64,000 nucleotides of DNA from Vicingus serpentipes (GTDB lineage Bacteria > Bacteroidota > Bacteroidia > Flavobacteriales_E > Vicingaceae): NCBI GenBank assembly GCA_024103385.1, contig JAGFIT010000084.1, positions 1 through 64,000 of the forward strand. Reading direction: 5' to 3'. The notes below the pieces were generated by a model, which saw only the letters and a list, made by a program, of their open reading frames with translations, had not been told where the DNA came from and searched no databases. The translations under genes were made by a program, and so were the position numbers. The stretch's first letter is position 1. Each line of letters opens with the position of its first letter. Of the stretch, positions 19,966 to 29,220 are shown one piece after another.

Positions 19966-19996
19966 TTGTGCTTCAACAAATGATAAAATAACTTTG
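19966..19996 (+). promoter_or_regulatory. Bacteroidota-type promoter of secreted-protein operon
   Basis: TTG at 19966-19968 and TAACTTTG at 19989-19996 fit the Bacteroidota -33 and -7 elements with a 20-base spacer. The start codon follows at 20027. It would drive the 20027 and 21613 genes together. Confidence 0.5.
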
Positions 19997-20026
19997 TTAT
20001 ACTAACTTTTACTAAATAAAACTATC

Positions 20027-21610
20027 ATGTTTAACCCCTTCCTACCTCCGTTTACCCATTTATTTTACCTAAACAGCAATATTGTTTTAAAAATAGGTAT
20101 CATGATAATCTTTCTGATTAATTATCACAATAGCTACACACAATGTACAACTTGCTCTAGTGATTGTTCTACAGGGTGCACTGTAACCTATTCTACAAGT
20201 AGCTCTACTGATTTTGCCAGTAGTTCTAATGGCGACAAACTTTGCATTACAGGTGGTACCTATACTGGTAATATCGATTTTGATGATGATAATGTCGTAG
20301 TATGTGTATCAGGCAGTGCTATTTTTAACCCTGGGTACATAGATGCAGCTCCAGGAGATGGAGGAACTATTCAAATAGGCCCTTCTGCCAGTGCTACACT
20401 TCCAGCTATTAGTTTTGGATCAAGCAGATATCTTACTATTAATAATTGTGGAAGCATTACACATACAGGTGATATGACACGTACTGGAGGCGGAAACTTC
20501 ACCTACAATAACAATGGTATTGTTGACTTTGGTAGTAACATTGTTGATTTTAATGGTACAGCTACAGATAATATAATTTGTAATAGTGGTTCCTGGACAA
20601 GTGGAGATATTGACATTACTGGAGATTTAATTAATTCTGACAGCATGTGGGTCACTAACATTGATGTGGATAGAACTTTAACCAATGAAACTACCGGATA
20701 TATTGAAGCAACAGGGACAATATCTGTAACTTCTGGAGCCACTGTTAACCAAAAAGGAATTATTTATGCACCAACAGGTACGTTTGATTTTTCTGGAAGT
20801 AATTTTAATGTTTATGATGGCTCCCTTACAACTGTTGACAACTTTACTGCAAGTGGAAGTGGTGCTATTACTGGTGTAACAGATTGTGGTGCTATTAAAG
20901 TAATCAGCAACTCATCCTTTACAGGGAGCGTTCTTTTAACCGGGACCATCGATTTATGCGATAATTCTGGAACAGCACCAACAAGAGCAGGGACAACAAA
21001 TGATCCAAAAATAGACTCTTACTCAGGAACCAACGTTCCTTTCGGAGGAAGTGTTTCTTATTGTGTCTGTGATGCACTTGCACTTCCTATAGAGCTACTA
21101 AGCTTTAATGCTTATCAAAGAGATAGTAAGGTACAACTAGAATGGACTACTACCACAGAACTAAATAACGATTACTTCACTATTTCAAAATCAAAAAACA
21201 CAATTGATTGGGATGAGGTGATAAGAGTAGTTGGTGCTGGAAATTCAAGCCAAATGCTACATTATAGTACAATAGACCCAAATCCTTATTCTGGAACTTC
21301 TTATTATCGCTTAAAACAAACCGATTTTGATGGAAAATATAAATACTTCCCAATTATATCTGTTAACTTAACTAGTAACGGTACTATTATTATTTACCCC
21401 AACCCTACTCACAACAGCATCAATATTTCAGGAGATTCTTCAGAAATGAAGAATATATCTCTAAGCAATTGTTTAGGAGAAGACATCACTCACACTATAC
21501 AAATTTCAGAAAAAAATAATAATCAGAAAGAAGTTGATCTATCGTCAATAGCACCTGGAATTTATTTTTTAAAAACAAAAACAAGTACTCATAAAATTTA
21601 TAAAAAATAA
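20027..21610 (+). CDS. Secreted Cys-rich/beta-helix surface protein with T9SS type A domain
   Basis: The 527-residue protein has a hydrophobic signal region ending near YTQ. An in-frame ATG at 20102 may be the true start, because the signal would then be of normal length. The mature start is Cys-rich (CTTCSSDCSTGCTV), followed by DKLCITGGTYTGNI. That head is shared with the proteins at 1442 and 21613. A repetitive Gly/Asn/Ser-rich beta-helix-like region follows to about residue 350. Then comes the common Bacteroidota linker LPIELLSFNAYQRDSKVQLE and a fibronectin-like fold (YYRLKQTDFDGKYKYF). The C-terminal sorting domain is type A (IIIYPNPTHNSINIS ... IAPGIYFLKT). The gene ends 2 bases before the giant adhesin gene, so the two form an operon. 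A minor partner or anchor of that adhesin is a fair guess. Confidence 0.85.
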   Translation: MFNPFLPPFTHLFYLNSNIVLKIGIMIIFLINYHNSYTQCTTCSSDCSTGCTVTYSTSSSTDFASSSNGDKLCITGGTYTGNIDFDDDNVVVCVSGSAIFNPGYIDAAPGDGGTIQIGPSASATLPAISFGSSRYLTINNCGSITHTGDMTRTGGGNFTYNNNGIVDFGSNIVDFNGTATDNIICNSGSWTSGDIDITGDLINSDSMWVTNIDVDRTLTNETTGYIEATGTISVTSGATVNQKGIIYAPTGTFDFSGSNFNVYDGSLTTVDNFTASGSGAITGVTDCGAIKVISNSSFTGSVLLTGTIDLCDNSGTAPTRAGTTNDPKIDSYSGTNVPFGGSVSYCVCDALALPIELLSFNAYQRDSKVQLEWTTTTELNNDYFTISKSKNTIDWDEVIRVVGAGNSSQMLHYSTIDPNPYSGTSYYRLKQTDFDGKYKYFPIISVNLTSNGTIIIYPNPTHNSINISGDSSEMKNISLSNCLGEDITHTIQISEKNNNQKEVDLSSIAPGIYFLKTKTSTHKIYKK

Positions 21611-21612
21611 AA

Positions 21613-24600
21613 ATGGAAAAAATCGCTTTTTTAGGATTCAACAAAAACTTTAAATTACTTTATATAAAATTAGGGTTTATTTTATCTATTTTATTTTTCT
21701 CAAACGTCCTTAACGCCCAGACATGTACATCGTGTGCAAGTTGTACCTTTACAATAGATACCGTTTATAACGGTAACTTAGTGATTACCAATACTGACAA
21801 CCTATGTATTACTGCGGATGGGGTAGTAAATGGTAATATTACACTTGCTAATGCCAACAAACTATGTAATTCAGGTACTATTAATGGAGATGTTACTGTT
21901 GGTGGGTCTAGTGAACTATGCAATGATGGAGTAATTATTTCTACCAATTTTACTGTCGGCAATAACAATATCGTTAACAATTATGGTCGACTTACTATCT
22001 CAAATGATTTAACCATTACGGGGAGTACGATTTTTAATAGTCTATGTGATTTTACTCTTGGAGGAAATCTTACTATTGATGGAGGATCTAATTATACCTT
22101 CAACGGTTACGTTGCGATAGGAGGAGACCTTATAATAAGTAATAGTTCTGTTATTGATCTTACTGGATTAATATTGGTTACCGGAGATTTATCTATGGAA
22201 GGAACTTCTCAACTTAACCTATCCGATAGTTCTTACGTTGAAATTGACAATCTCATTTTGTTTAAAAATAGTGCATCAATAAATGGTGGCAACAGTTTTT
22301 ACAGTCAAATCGTAATTAATGGAACAACAACTCATAGTAATGCTGCTTCTTATGCTGATGGTGTGGGAGGAGGTCCTTATCTAGATGTATGCTTAACACT
22401 TAGCCCTGGAAGTGCACCTACAGCTCCTGGAACTAGAATAGGAAGTGATGTAACTTATTGTGTAAATACCATCCCCCAGATTGCTCCTACCAATTTATGC
22501 TCTCCCTTAGTTTTATGTACTAAAGGAACAGTCAGTGCAGGATCCAATGACACTATATGTCAAGGGAGTAATTATACTATTCCCTCTGCTTCTACTGCAA
22601 ATGATAGTATTAAGGGCTGGACCACTTCAGGTGATGGAACTTTTAATGATACTTCTTTAATTGCTCCAATATATACTCCTGGAGCTAGTGACATCAGCAC
22701 AGGTTCCGTAATTTTAAAATTAACCATTATAGATACTTGCGGAAATACCTATGCAGATAGCCTTACCTTGATAATTAACGGAACCCCTACAACGGCTAAC
22801 GCTGGACCTAATGACACCATTTGCAACACCACTACTTACACTCTAGCAGGTAACACCCCTACTGCTGGAACGGGAACATGGACTACCATTACTGGAGGAG
22901 GAACTGTAACTACCCCAAGCGACCCTACTTCTGGAGTAACTGGATTAAGTGTTGGTGATAACGAATTTGTATGGACAATTACTAGTAATCCTTGTGTTTC
23001 TTCTGCTGATACCGTAAATATTTTTCTATTAAATAATCCAACAACGGCTGATGCTGGCCCTAATGATACCATTTGTGAAAACACAACTTATAACCTTGCT
23101 GGAAACACTCCTACAGTAGGAACAGGTGCTTGGACCGTTTTTTCTGGGGGAGCTAATGTTACTACCCCCTCTAACCCAACCTCGGGTGTGACTGGCCTAT
23201 CTTACGGTGTTAATACATTTGTATGGACAGTAAGTAATGGAGTATGTAGCTCATCTACCGACACATTGATAGTAGTTCGTTCTCAAACACCATCAATAGC
23301 TAATGCGGGGCCTAATGACACTTTATGTAGTGTTACTTTTTCTACCCTAGCTGGAAATACGCCAACTGCAGGAATTGGTACTTGGACTACTATTTCTGGA
23401 GGAGGAACAGTTACCTCTCCTAATGACCCTAATTCTGGAGTTACCGGACTTAGTATTGGTACCAATGAATTCCAATGGACCATTAGCGACCCTAATGGAG
23501 CTTGTCCTTCCAGTAGCGACAACATGATTATCATAGTTACAGCTACTGCTGACCCTGCTGACGCAGGACCTAACGATACACTTTGTAATACAACCACAAT
23601 TACTTTAGCAGGAAATACCCCCTCTTCAGGAACAGCTACTGGTCTTTGGACAGTAACTGCCGGATCATCAAACGTTACTACACCTAATGACCCTACTTCT
23701 GGAGTCACCGGACTTAGCCCCGGGGTCAATACCTTTACCTGGACCATTAGTGATCCTTTTGGAGCATGTCCTTCCTCTGCATCATCTGTCACTATTGTAA
23801 ACAGTCCTACTCCTACTGTTGCGGGTGCAGGACCTAATGATACACTTTGTAATACAACCACAACTACTTTAGTGGGAAATACTCCTTCCCCTGGAAATGG
23901 TGTATGGACAGTTACTGTAGGCAGTGCTAATGTGACGACCCCAAGCAATCCTACTTCCGGAGTTACCGGACTTAGCTCTGGGGTCAATACCTTTACCTGG
24001 ACTATTACTGATCCTTATGGCGTATGCCCTTCTAGTAATGATGATGTAACAATAGTAAATAGCCCTACTCCTACTGTTGCGAATGCAGGGCCTAATGATA
24101 CACTTTGTAATACAACCACAACTACTTTGGCAGGAAATACTCCTTCCCCTGGCAATGGTACATGGACAGTTATTGTTGGTAGTGGTAATGTAACTACACC
24201 AACTAATCCTACCTCTGGGGTTACTGGACTTAGTGCTGGAGTTAATACTTTTGTATGGACCATTACTGATCCTAATAATGCTTGTCCGGCAACTACAGAT
24301 ACAGTTATTGTTGTAAATAGTCCTACCCCTACTATTGCTGATGCAGGATCTAATGATACACTTTGTTTTACTTTTACAACTTCTTTAGCAGGAAATACAC
24401 CTGTTCCCGGTAATGGAATTTGGACAGTGATTGTTGGTAGTGGGAATGTAACTACACCAACAAACCCTATTTCTGGAGTATCTCTTAGTTCTGGGGTCAA
24501 TACTTTTGTTTGGACTATTAGTGATCCTAATAATGTTTGCCCTACTACTACTGATACGGTAACTATTGTGAATAGCCCTACTCCTACTATTGCTAACGCT

Positions 24601-27600
24601 GGAGTAAACGACACTATTTGTAATACTTCAACTTATAATTTATCGGGAAATTCACCTTTTCCTGGTGATGGTAATTGGACAGTTATTGTTGGCAGTAGTA
24701 ATGTAACTACTCCCAGCAACCCTTCTTCTGGAGTCACTGGACTTAGCTCTGGAGTCAATACTTTTGTTTGGACCATCAGTGACCCTAATAATGCTTGCCC
24801 TACTACTACCGATACCGTTATTATTGTAAGTAGCCCTACTCCTACTGTTGCGGATGCTGGACCTAATGACTCCCTCTGTAGCACAACTACTTACACACTC
24901 GCTGGAAATACACCTGCCCCTGGTGATGGTATGTGGTCAACCTTTGCTGGAGGAGCTACTGTTACTACTCCAACCAACCCTACTTCGGGAGTAACAGGAC
25001 TTGCTGCAGGGAATAATATTTTTGTTTGGACGATAACTGATCCTTTTAATACTTGTCCTACCACTACCGATACTGTTATTATTACAAACAACCAAACACC
25101 AATTATTAACAACCCAGGAAACATGACCACTTGTGATAGTGTTCAATTACCTGCTATTACTGGAACTAACCTTACTGGAGGAGAAGCTTATTTTACTGGA
25201 ACAAATGGAACAGGCATATCTTACGCTCCTGGCGATTGGATTACTTCCTCTATATCCCCCATGTATATCTATGATGAAACAGGAACCAATCCTAATTGTT
25301 TCGATGAAATATCTTTTGGAATTACAATTAATCCAACTCCTGTGATTAATAATCCTGGAAACATCACAGCCTGCGACAGTGTTCAGCTACCTGCTATTAC
25401 TGGTACTAACCTTACTGGCGGAGAAGCTTATTACCTAGGAACCAATGGAACGGGTATTTCATATGCTCCTGGTGATTGGATTACTTCTTCTATTTCTCCA
25501 TTATACCTATTTGATGAAACAAGTACTTTCCCTAATTGCTTGGACGAAGTTTCTTTTAACATCACTATTAATTCAACTCCTGTGATTAATAACCCTGGAG
25601 ATATGACGGCTTGTGACAGTGTTCAACTACCTGCTATTACTGGAACTAATTTAACTGGTAATGAGGCTTATTTTACTGGTACTAATGGAACTGGTACTTC
25701 TTATAATGCTGGCGACTGGATTACTGCTTCGGTTACTCCAATGTATATTTATGATGAAACTGGAACAACGCCTAATTGCTTTGACGAAGTTTCTTTTAAC
25801 ATCACCATTAATTCAACTCCAATAATTAATAACCCTGGAGATATGATTGCTTGTGACAGTGTTCAACTACCTGCTATCACTGGAACTAATTTAACTGGCA
25901 ATGAGGCTTATTTTACTGGAACTAATGGAACTGGAACCTCTTATAATGCTGGTGATTGGATTACTGCTTCGGTTACTCCAATGTATATTTATGATGAAAC
26001 TGGAACCACGCCTAATTGTTTGAATGAAATTACTTTTAACATTACTATTAATCCAACACCTTCTGTTGCAGTAGTAACACCATCTGAATGTGAAAATGTA
26101 CCAGGATCTGGTCAAGCATTGAATATTAATGTTACAGGTTTGGAGAGCGCTTTAAATGGAGGAGGAACTTTTGTTTGGTTTACTAATAATACCTATACTA
26201 CTCCTTTTACTCCTAATAATGAAACCGTTGACAATGGAGAAACTTTCTATTTTGAGGTTATCGTCAATGGTTGCCCTTACAGAGATAGTGTTACTTATTC
26301 TGTTTCTAACAACATTGTTTTGAATGACCCAACACCAGAATTTTGTGAAGATGTTGCTGGTGGAGGAAGTGTTGCCGGAGTTGATTTAACTTCTTTTAAT
26401 AATGGTGTATTTGTAGGTACTTCTTCTTACACTTGGTCTACTGGTCCAACAGGAGTAACCATCAATGATGGAGATAGTATCAGTGTTCAAGTACAACAAG
26501 GCTCTTGTCCTGTGGTAGATATTTTCGTTCATTTTACCGTTAACCCTCTACCTACTGCGGTGATGGCAACAGACAGTTTGTGTGATGATGGAACTGGTCA
26601 AGCCACTTTTAATCTGGCTGCATTAAACAACATTGTAAATGGTGGTACGGGTAATGCGGTAACATGGTTTACCGATAACACGTTATCAAGCCCCATTATC
26701 CCTTCCAATGCTTTCTTATCTGGTTCAACAATAGTGTATGCATTAGTTACCAACGGAACAACTGGCTGTAGTGATACTGCATCTGTTAATTTAACAGTAA
26801 TACTTACACCTATTATTAATAACCCTGGGAACATGATTGCTTGCGACAGTATTCAGCTTCCTGTTATTACTGGAACTAATTTGACTGGTAATGAAACCTA
26901 TTATACAGGGACAGCTGGAACAGGAACTGTTTATTCGGCAGGTGATTTTATCACAACTAATACTACTTTATTTGTATATGATTCAACAGCTACCAGTCCT
27001 AGTTGTTTTGATCAAGAAAGCTTTACTATTACCATCAACCCTACTCCTAGTGTTAATGTAGTCAACCCTTCTGAATGTGAAAATGTTCCTGGTTCTAAAC
27101 AAGCTTTAAATATTGATGTTACTGCTCTTGAAATTTCTTTAAGTGGATCTGGAACATTTACTTGGTTTACTGATAGGAGTTATGGTACGCCTTTTACACC
27201 TACTAGTGAAACAGTGGATAGTGGAGAAGTTTTTTATTACGAGATAACTATTAATGGTTGTACTTTACAAGATAGTGTTGTTTATAGTGTAGGAGATAAT
27301 ATTACGTTAAATGACCCTCTCCCTGTGTTTTGTGAAGATATAGCTGGTGGTGGTAGTGTAGCTGGTATTGATTTAACCACCTTTAATAACGGAGTGTTTG
27401 TAGGGGCCGATTCTTATACTTGGACTCAAGGACCGACAGGAGTAACTATTAATGATGGAGATAGTATCGAAGTACTCGTTCAAAAAGGATCTTGTCCAGT
27501 GGTAAGTACTTTTGTGAATTTTACGGTCAATCCTTTACCAGTAATCAACGTTCCTTCTGGTGGAAATGTATGTGTGGGAGAAACTATTAACTTAACCCCT

Positions 27601-28737
27601 TCTTCGGGTGGAGTTTGGACAAGTAGTGATACAACTGTAGCTACAATTGACAACAATGGCTTAGTTACCGGTATCACTTCTGGTACTGCCAATATGATAT
27701 TTACTGATTCTATTACGGGTTGTGCTAATTCTGCTGCTGATGGATTGATTACTGTTAATCCTTTACCAACAGTATCAGTTCCTTCGGGTGGGTTAGTATG
27801 CGTTGGAGAGACTATTAATTTAACTCCTTCTTCGGGTGGGATTTGGACAAGTAGTGATACAACTGTAGCTACAGTTGATAACAATGGTGTGGTTACTGGT
27901 GTGTCTACTGGTACTGCCAACATGATATTTACTGATATTATCACTGGTTGTTCTAGTTTGGCTGCTGATGGATTGATTACTGTTAATCCTTTACCAACGA
28001 TAACTGTTTCTTCGGGTGGAATCTTGTGTGTAGGGAACACCATTAATTTAACTCCTTCTTCAGGTGGGGTATGGTCTAGCAGTAACCCTGCTGTTGCCAC
28101 CATTGATAATAATGGTGTAGTTACTGGTGTGTCTACTGGTACTACCAACATGATATTTACTGATGCTATTACGGGCTGTTCTAGTATAGCTACAGACGGA
28201 CTTATTACTGTTAACGATATAACGGCTTTGATTGATGCTAATCCTATTACTGGAACTATTCCCTTGGATGTTTTCTTTGGAAATCAAAGTACTACAGGTT
28301 CTGGAATTTCTTACACTTGGGATTTTGGCAATGGCAATACGAGTAGCCTATTTGAACCTAATCACATCTTTACTGCCATTGGAGATTTTACCGTTACTTT
28401 AATTACTAGTAACGGGACTTGCTCAGATACTGATCAAGTAATCATTACGCCTTTTGGTAAATCTGATATTCTTATCCCTAATATATTTACTCCTAATGAT
28501 GATGGTCAGAATGATGTCTTTACAGTTAAAGGGGTCAACCTCGAATCTGTTGAAGGAGTGATTTACAACAGGTGGGGACAAACAATGTTCCAGTGGAATC
28601 ATGTTAAAGGTTATTGGGATGGTACCACTCTCGCTGGTTCAGAAGTACCTGATGGAACCTATTTTTACGTTATTTCCGCTAAAGGAGTAGATGGTGAAGA
28701 ATACTTCAAAAAAGGCAGTTTTAGTTTGATTAGGTAA
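21613..28737 (+). CDS. Giant modular surface adhesin (2374 residues) with T9SS type B domain
   Basis: It has a signal peptide (cut near LNAQ), then a Cys-rich head (CTSCASCTF) and NLCIT, and a beta-helix-like domain to about residue 290. Nine modules follow that begin 'AGPNDT(I/L)C' and contain 'LAGNTP' and 'SGVTGLS'. After these come four tandem 'INNPG.M.ACDSVQLPAITG' modules and two copies of a 'PSECENVPGS' double module, with a fifth INNPG module between them. Three BIG2-like Ig domains (GETINLTPSSGG ... TVATIDNNG.VTG) lie at about 1980-2200. One PKD domain (YTWDFGNGNTSS) is near residue 2237. The last 90 residues form the type B sorting domain (FTPNDDGQNDVF, IYNRWGQTMF, GYWDGT, PDGTYFYVI). 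It is a fibrous surface adhesin, probably for adhesion or gliding, and is the second gene of the operon begun at 20027. Confidence 0.92.
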   Translation: MEKIAFLGFNKNFKLLYIKLGFILSILFFSNVLNAQTCTSCASCTFTIDTVYNGNLVITNTDNLCITADGVVNGNITLANANKLCNSGTINGDVTVGGSSELCNDGVIISTNFTVGNNNIVNNYGRLTISNDLTITGSTIFNSLCDFTLGGNLTIDGGSNYTFNGYVAIGGDLIISNSSVIDLTGLILVTGDLSMEGTSQLNLSDSSYVEIDNLILFKNSASINGGNSFYSQIVINGTTTHSNAASYADGVGGGPYLDVCLTLSPGSAPTAPGTRIGSDVTYCVNTIPQIAPTNLCSPLVLCTKGTVSAGSNDTICQGSNYTIPSASTANDSIKGWTTSGDGTFNDTSLIAPIYTPGASDISTGSVILKLTIIDTCGNTYADSLTLIINGTPTTANAGPNDTICNTTTYTLAGNTPTAGTGTWTTITGGGTVTTPSDPTSGVTGLSVGDNEFVWTITSNPCVSSADTVNIFLLNNPTTADAGPNDTICENTTYNLAGNTPTVGTGAWTVFSGGANVTTPSNPTSGVTGLSYGVNTFVWTVSNGVCSSSTDTLIVVRSQTPSIANAGPNDTLCSVTFSTLAGNTPTAGIGTWTTISGGGTVTSPNDPNSGVTGLSIGTNEFQWTISDPNGACPSSSDNMIIIVTATADPADAGPNDTLCNTTTITLAGNTPSSGTATGLWTVTAGSSNVTTPNDPTSGVTGLSPGVNTFTWTISDPFGACPSSASSVTIVNSPTPTVAGAGPNDTLCNTTTTTLVGNTPSPGNGVWTVTVGSANVTTPSNPTSGVTGLSSGVNTFTWTITDPYGVCPSSNDDVTIVNSPTPTVANAGPNDTLCNTTTTTLAGNTPSPGNGTWTVIVGSGNVTTPTNPTSGVTGLSAGVNTFVWTITDPNNACPATTDTVIVVNSPTPTIADAGSNDTLCFTFTTSLAGNTPVPGNGIWTVIVGSGNVTTPTNPISGVSLSSGVNTFVWTISDPNNVCPTTTDTVTIVNSPTPTIANAGVNDTICNTSTYNLSGNSPFPGDGNWTVIVGSSNVTTPSNPSSGVTGLSSGVNTFVWTISDPNNACPTTTDTVIIVSSPTPTVADAGPNDSLCSTTTYTLAGNTPAPGDGMWSTFAGGATVTTPTNPTSGVTGLAAGNNIFVWTITDPFNTCPTTTDTVIITNNQTPIINNPGNMTTCDSVQLPAITGTNLTGGEAYFTGTNGTGISYAPGDWITSSISPMYIYDETGTNPNCFDEISFGITINPTPVINNPGNITACDSVQLPAITGTNLTGGEAYYLGTNGTGISYAPGDWITSSISPLYLFDETSTFPNCLDEVSFNITINSTPVINNPGDMTACDSVQLPAITGTNLTGNEAYFTGTNGTGTSYNAGDWITASVTPMYIYDETGTTPNCFDEVSFNITINSTPIINNPGDMIACDSVQLPAITGTNLTGNEAYFTGTNGTGTSYNAGDWITASVTPMYIYDETGTTPNCLNEITFNITINPTPSVAVVTPSECENVPGSGQALNINVTGLESALNGGGTFVWFTNNTYTTPFTPNNETVDNGETFYFEVIVNGCPYRDSVTYSVSNNIVLNDPTPEFCEDVAGGGSVAGVDLTSFNNGVFVGTSSYTWSTGPTGVTINDGDSISVQVQQGSCPVVDIFVHFTVNPLPTAVMATDSLCDDGTGQATFNLAALNNIVNGGTGNAVTWFTDNTLSSPIIPSNAFLSGSTIVYALVTNGTTGCSDTASVNLTVILTPIINNPGNMIACDSIQLPVITGTNLTGNETYYTGTAGTGTVYSAGDFITTNTTLFVYDSTATSPSCFDQESFTITINPTPSVNVVNPSECENVPGSKQALNIDVTALEISLSGSGTFTWFTDRSYGTPFTPTSETVDSGEVFYYEITINGCTLQDSVVYSVGDNITLNDPLPVFCEDIAGGGSVAGIDLTTFNNGVFVGADSYTWTQGPTGVTINDGDSIEVLVQKGSCPVVSTFVNFTVNPLPVINVPSGGNVCVGETINLTPSSGGVWTSSDTTVATIDNNGLVTGITSGTANMIFTDSITGCANSAADGLITVNPLPTVSVPSGGLVCVGETINLTPSSGGIWTSSDTTVATVDNNGVVTGVSTGTANMIFTDIITGCSSLAADGLITVNPLPTITVSSGGILCVGNTINLTPSSGGVWSSSNPAVATIDNNGVVTGVSTGTTNMIFTDAITGCSSIATDGLITVNDITALIDANPITGTIPLDVFFGNQSTTGSGISYTWDFGNGNTSSLFEPNHIFTAIGDFTVTLITSNGTCSDTDQVIITPFGKSDILIPNIFTPNDDGQNDVFTVKGVNLESVEGVIYNRWGQTMFQWNHVKGYWDGTTLAGSEVPDGTYFYVISAKGVDGEEYFKKGSFSLIR
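22798..25080 (+). repeat. Nine tandem adhesin modules, about 245-270 bp each
   Basis: Module starts lie near 22798, 23044, 23295, 23552, 23821, 24073, 24322, 24592 and 24850. Each encodes the AGPNDT.C ... LAGNTP ... SGVTGLS ... FVWTI.DP pattern. Copies 5 and 6 (23821 and 24073) are the most alike at the DNA level. Confidence 0.75.
25100..26060 (+). repeat. Four tandem INNPG adhesin modules, about 237-240 bp each
   Basis: Module starts lie near 25105, 25345, 25582 and 25822; a diverged fifth is near 26815. The third and fourth copies are almost identical in DNA, which points to a very recent duplication or gene conversion. Confidence 0.75.
27537..28205 (+). repeat. Three tandem BIG2-like Ig modules
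   Basis: The three copies, each a little under 240 bases, encode VP/VS SGG, a Cys, GETINLTPSSGG.W, SS(D/N)..VAT(I/V)DNNG and GLITVNPLP. The first two are especially alike in DNA. They precede the PKD and sorting domains of the giant adhesin. Confidence 0.7.
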
Positions 28738-28899
28738 AGTGTCTGTCTATTAAGTAGTGCTATTATTTAGACTAATAAAAAAAAAGAACCTTAGTTAATT
28801 TTAACTAAAGTAAATCTCTATTAAAAACGATTTCCACTCATTCACAGATCTTTAAAAGATTACTGCAATTTTTGTATTAAAATTTAGCATTAGATATGT

Positions 28900-29214
28900 A
28901 TGATGGAACATGATGATTTAAATAAAACTGCTACACTTGCTGATATGACAATTATAGTAGAACAAATTAGGGTATTAGAACATAAGTTAGATCAACTGTT
29001 TAAAATACACAAATCCAACTATCAAAGAGAAAAGGTTTTTGGGGATTGGATAAGTGAAAATGAAGCAGTCGAGCTTACAAAATTGTCTAAAAGCACCTTC
29101 TCAATTCTAAGGAAAGAAGGGAAACTAACATCTTCAAGTATCTCTGGTAAGGCTAATTTCTATCGTTTGTCTCAAATCAAAGAACTTCTTGAGGAAAACG
29201 AGAAAAATAGATGA
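28900..29214 (+). CDS. Small helix-turn-helix (excisionase/MerR-like) DNA-binding protein
   Basis: The 104-residue protein has an N-terminal helical or coiled-coil segment (about 10-45, MTIIVEQIRVLEHKLDQLF). A compact winged-HTH region follows from about residue 52 (WISENEAVELTKLSKSTFSI, LRKEGKLTSS, KANFYRLSQIKELLEEN), the layout of excisionase-family proteins. It starts with adjacent ATG codons at 28900 and 28903. It ends 6 bases before the integrase gene, so the two are probably co-transcribed. This is the usual arrangement of directionality factor and recombinase in integrated elements. The role is inferred from fold and neighbour. Confidence 0.75.
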   Translation: MMEHDDLNKTATLADMTIIVEQIRVLEHKLDQLFKIHKSNYQREKVFGDWISENEAVELTKLSKSTFSILRKEGKLTSSSISGKANFYRLSQIKELLEENEKNR

Positions 29215-29220
29215 TAGCTC

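Noticed and set aside
23283-24614. Long minus-strand ORFs (199-234 codons) opposite the giant adhesin
   Set aside because: They are in the strand complementary to repeat modules, repeat with the same period, and read as Val/Pro/Thr-rich shadow translation. The plus-strand frame has signal peptide, domains and sorting tail.
22798-26060. CRISPR-like array
   Set aside because: The regular 240-270 bp repeats are coding modules in one open frame with no short repeats and unique spacers; no cas genes are near.
28770-28830. Hairpin TTAGTTA ... TAACTAA as terminator of the giant adhesin gene
   Set aside because: The stem is only 7-8 bp, and the A-run precedes rather than a T-run following it on the plus strand; too weak to call as a terminator.
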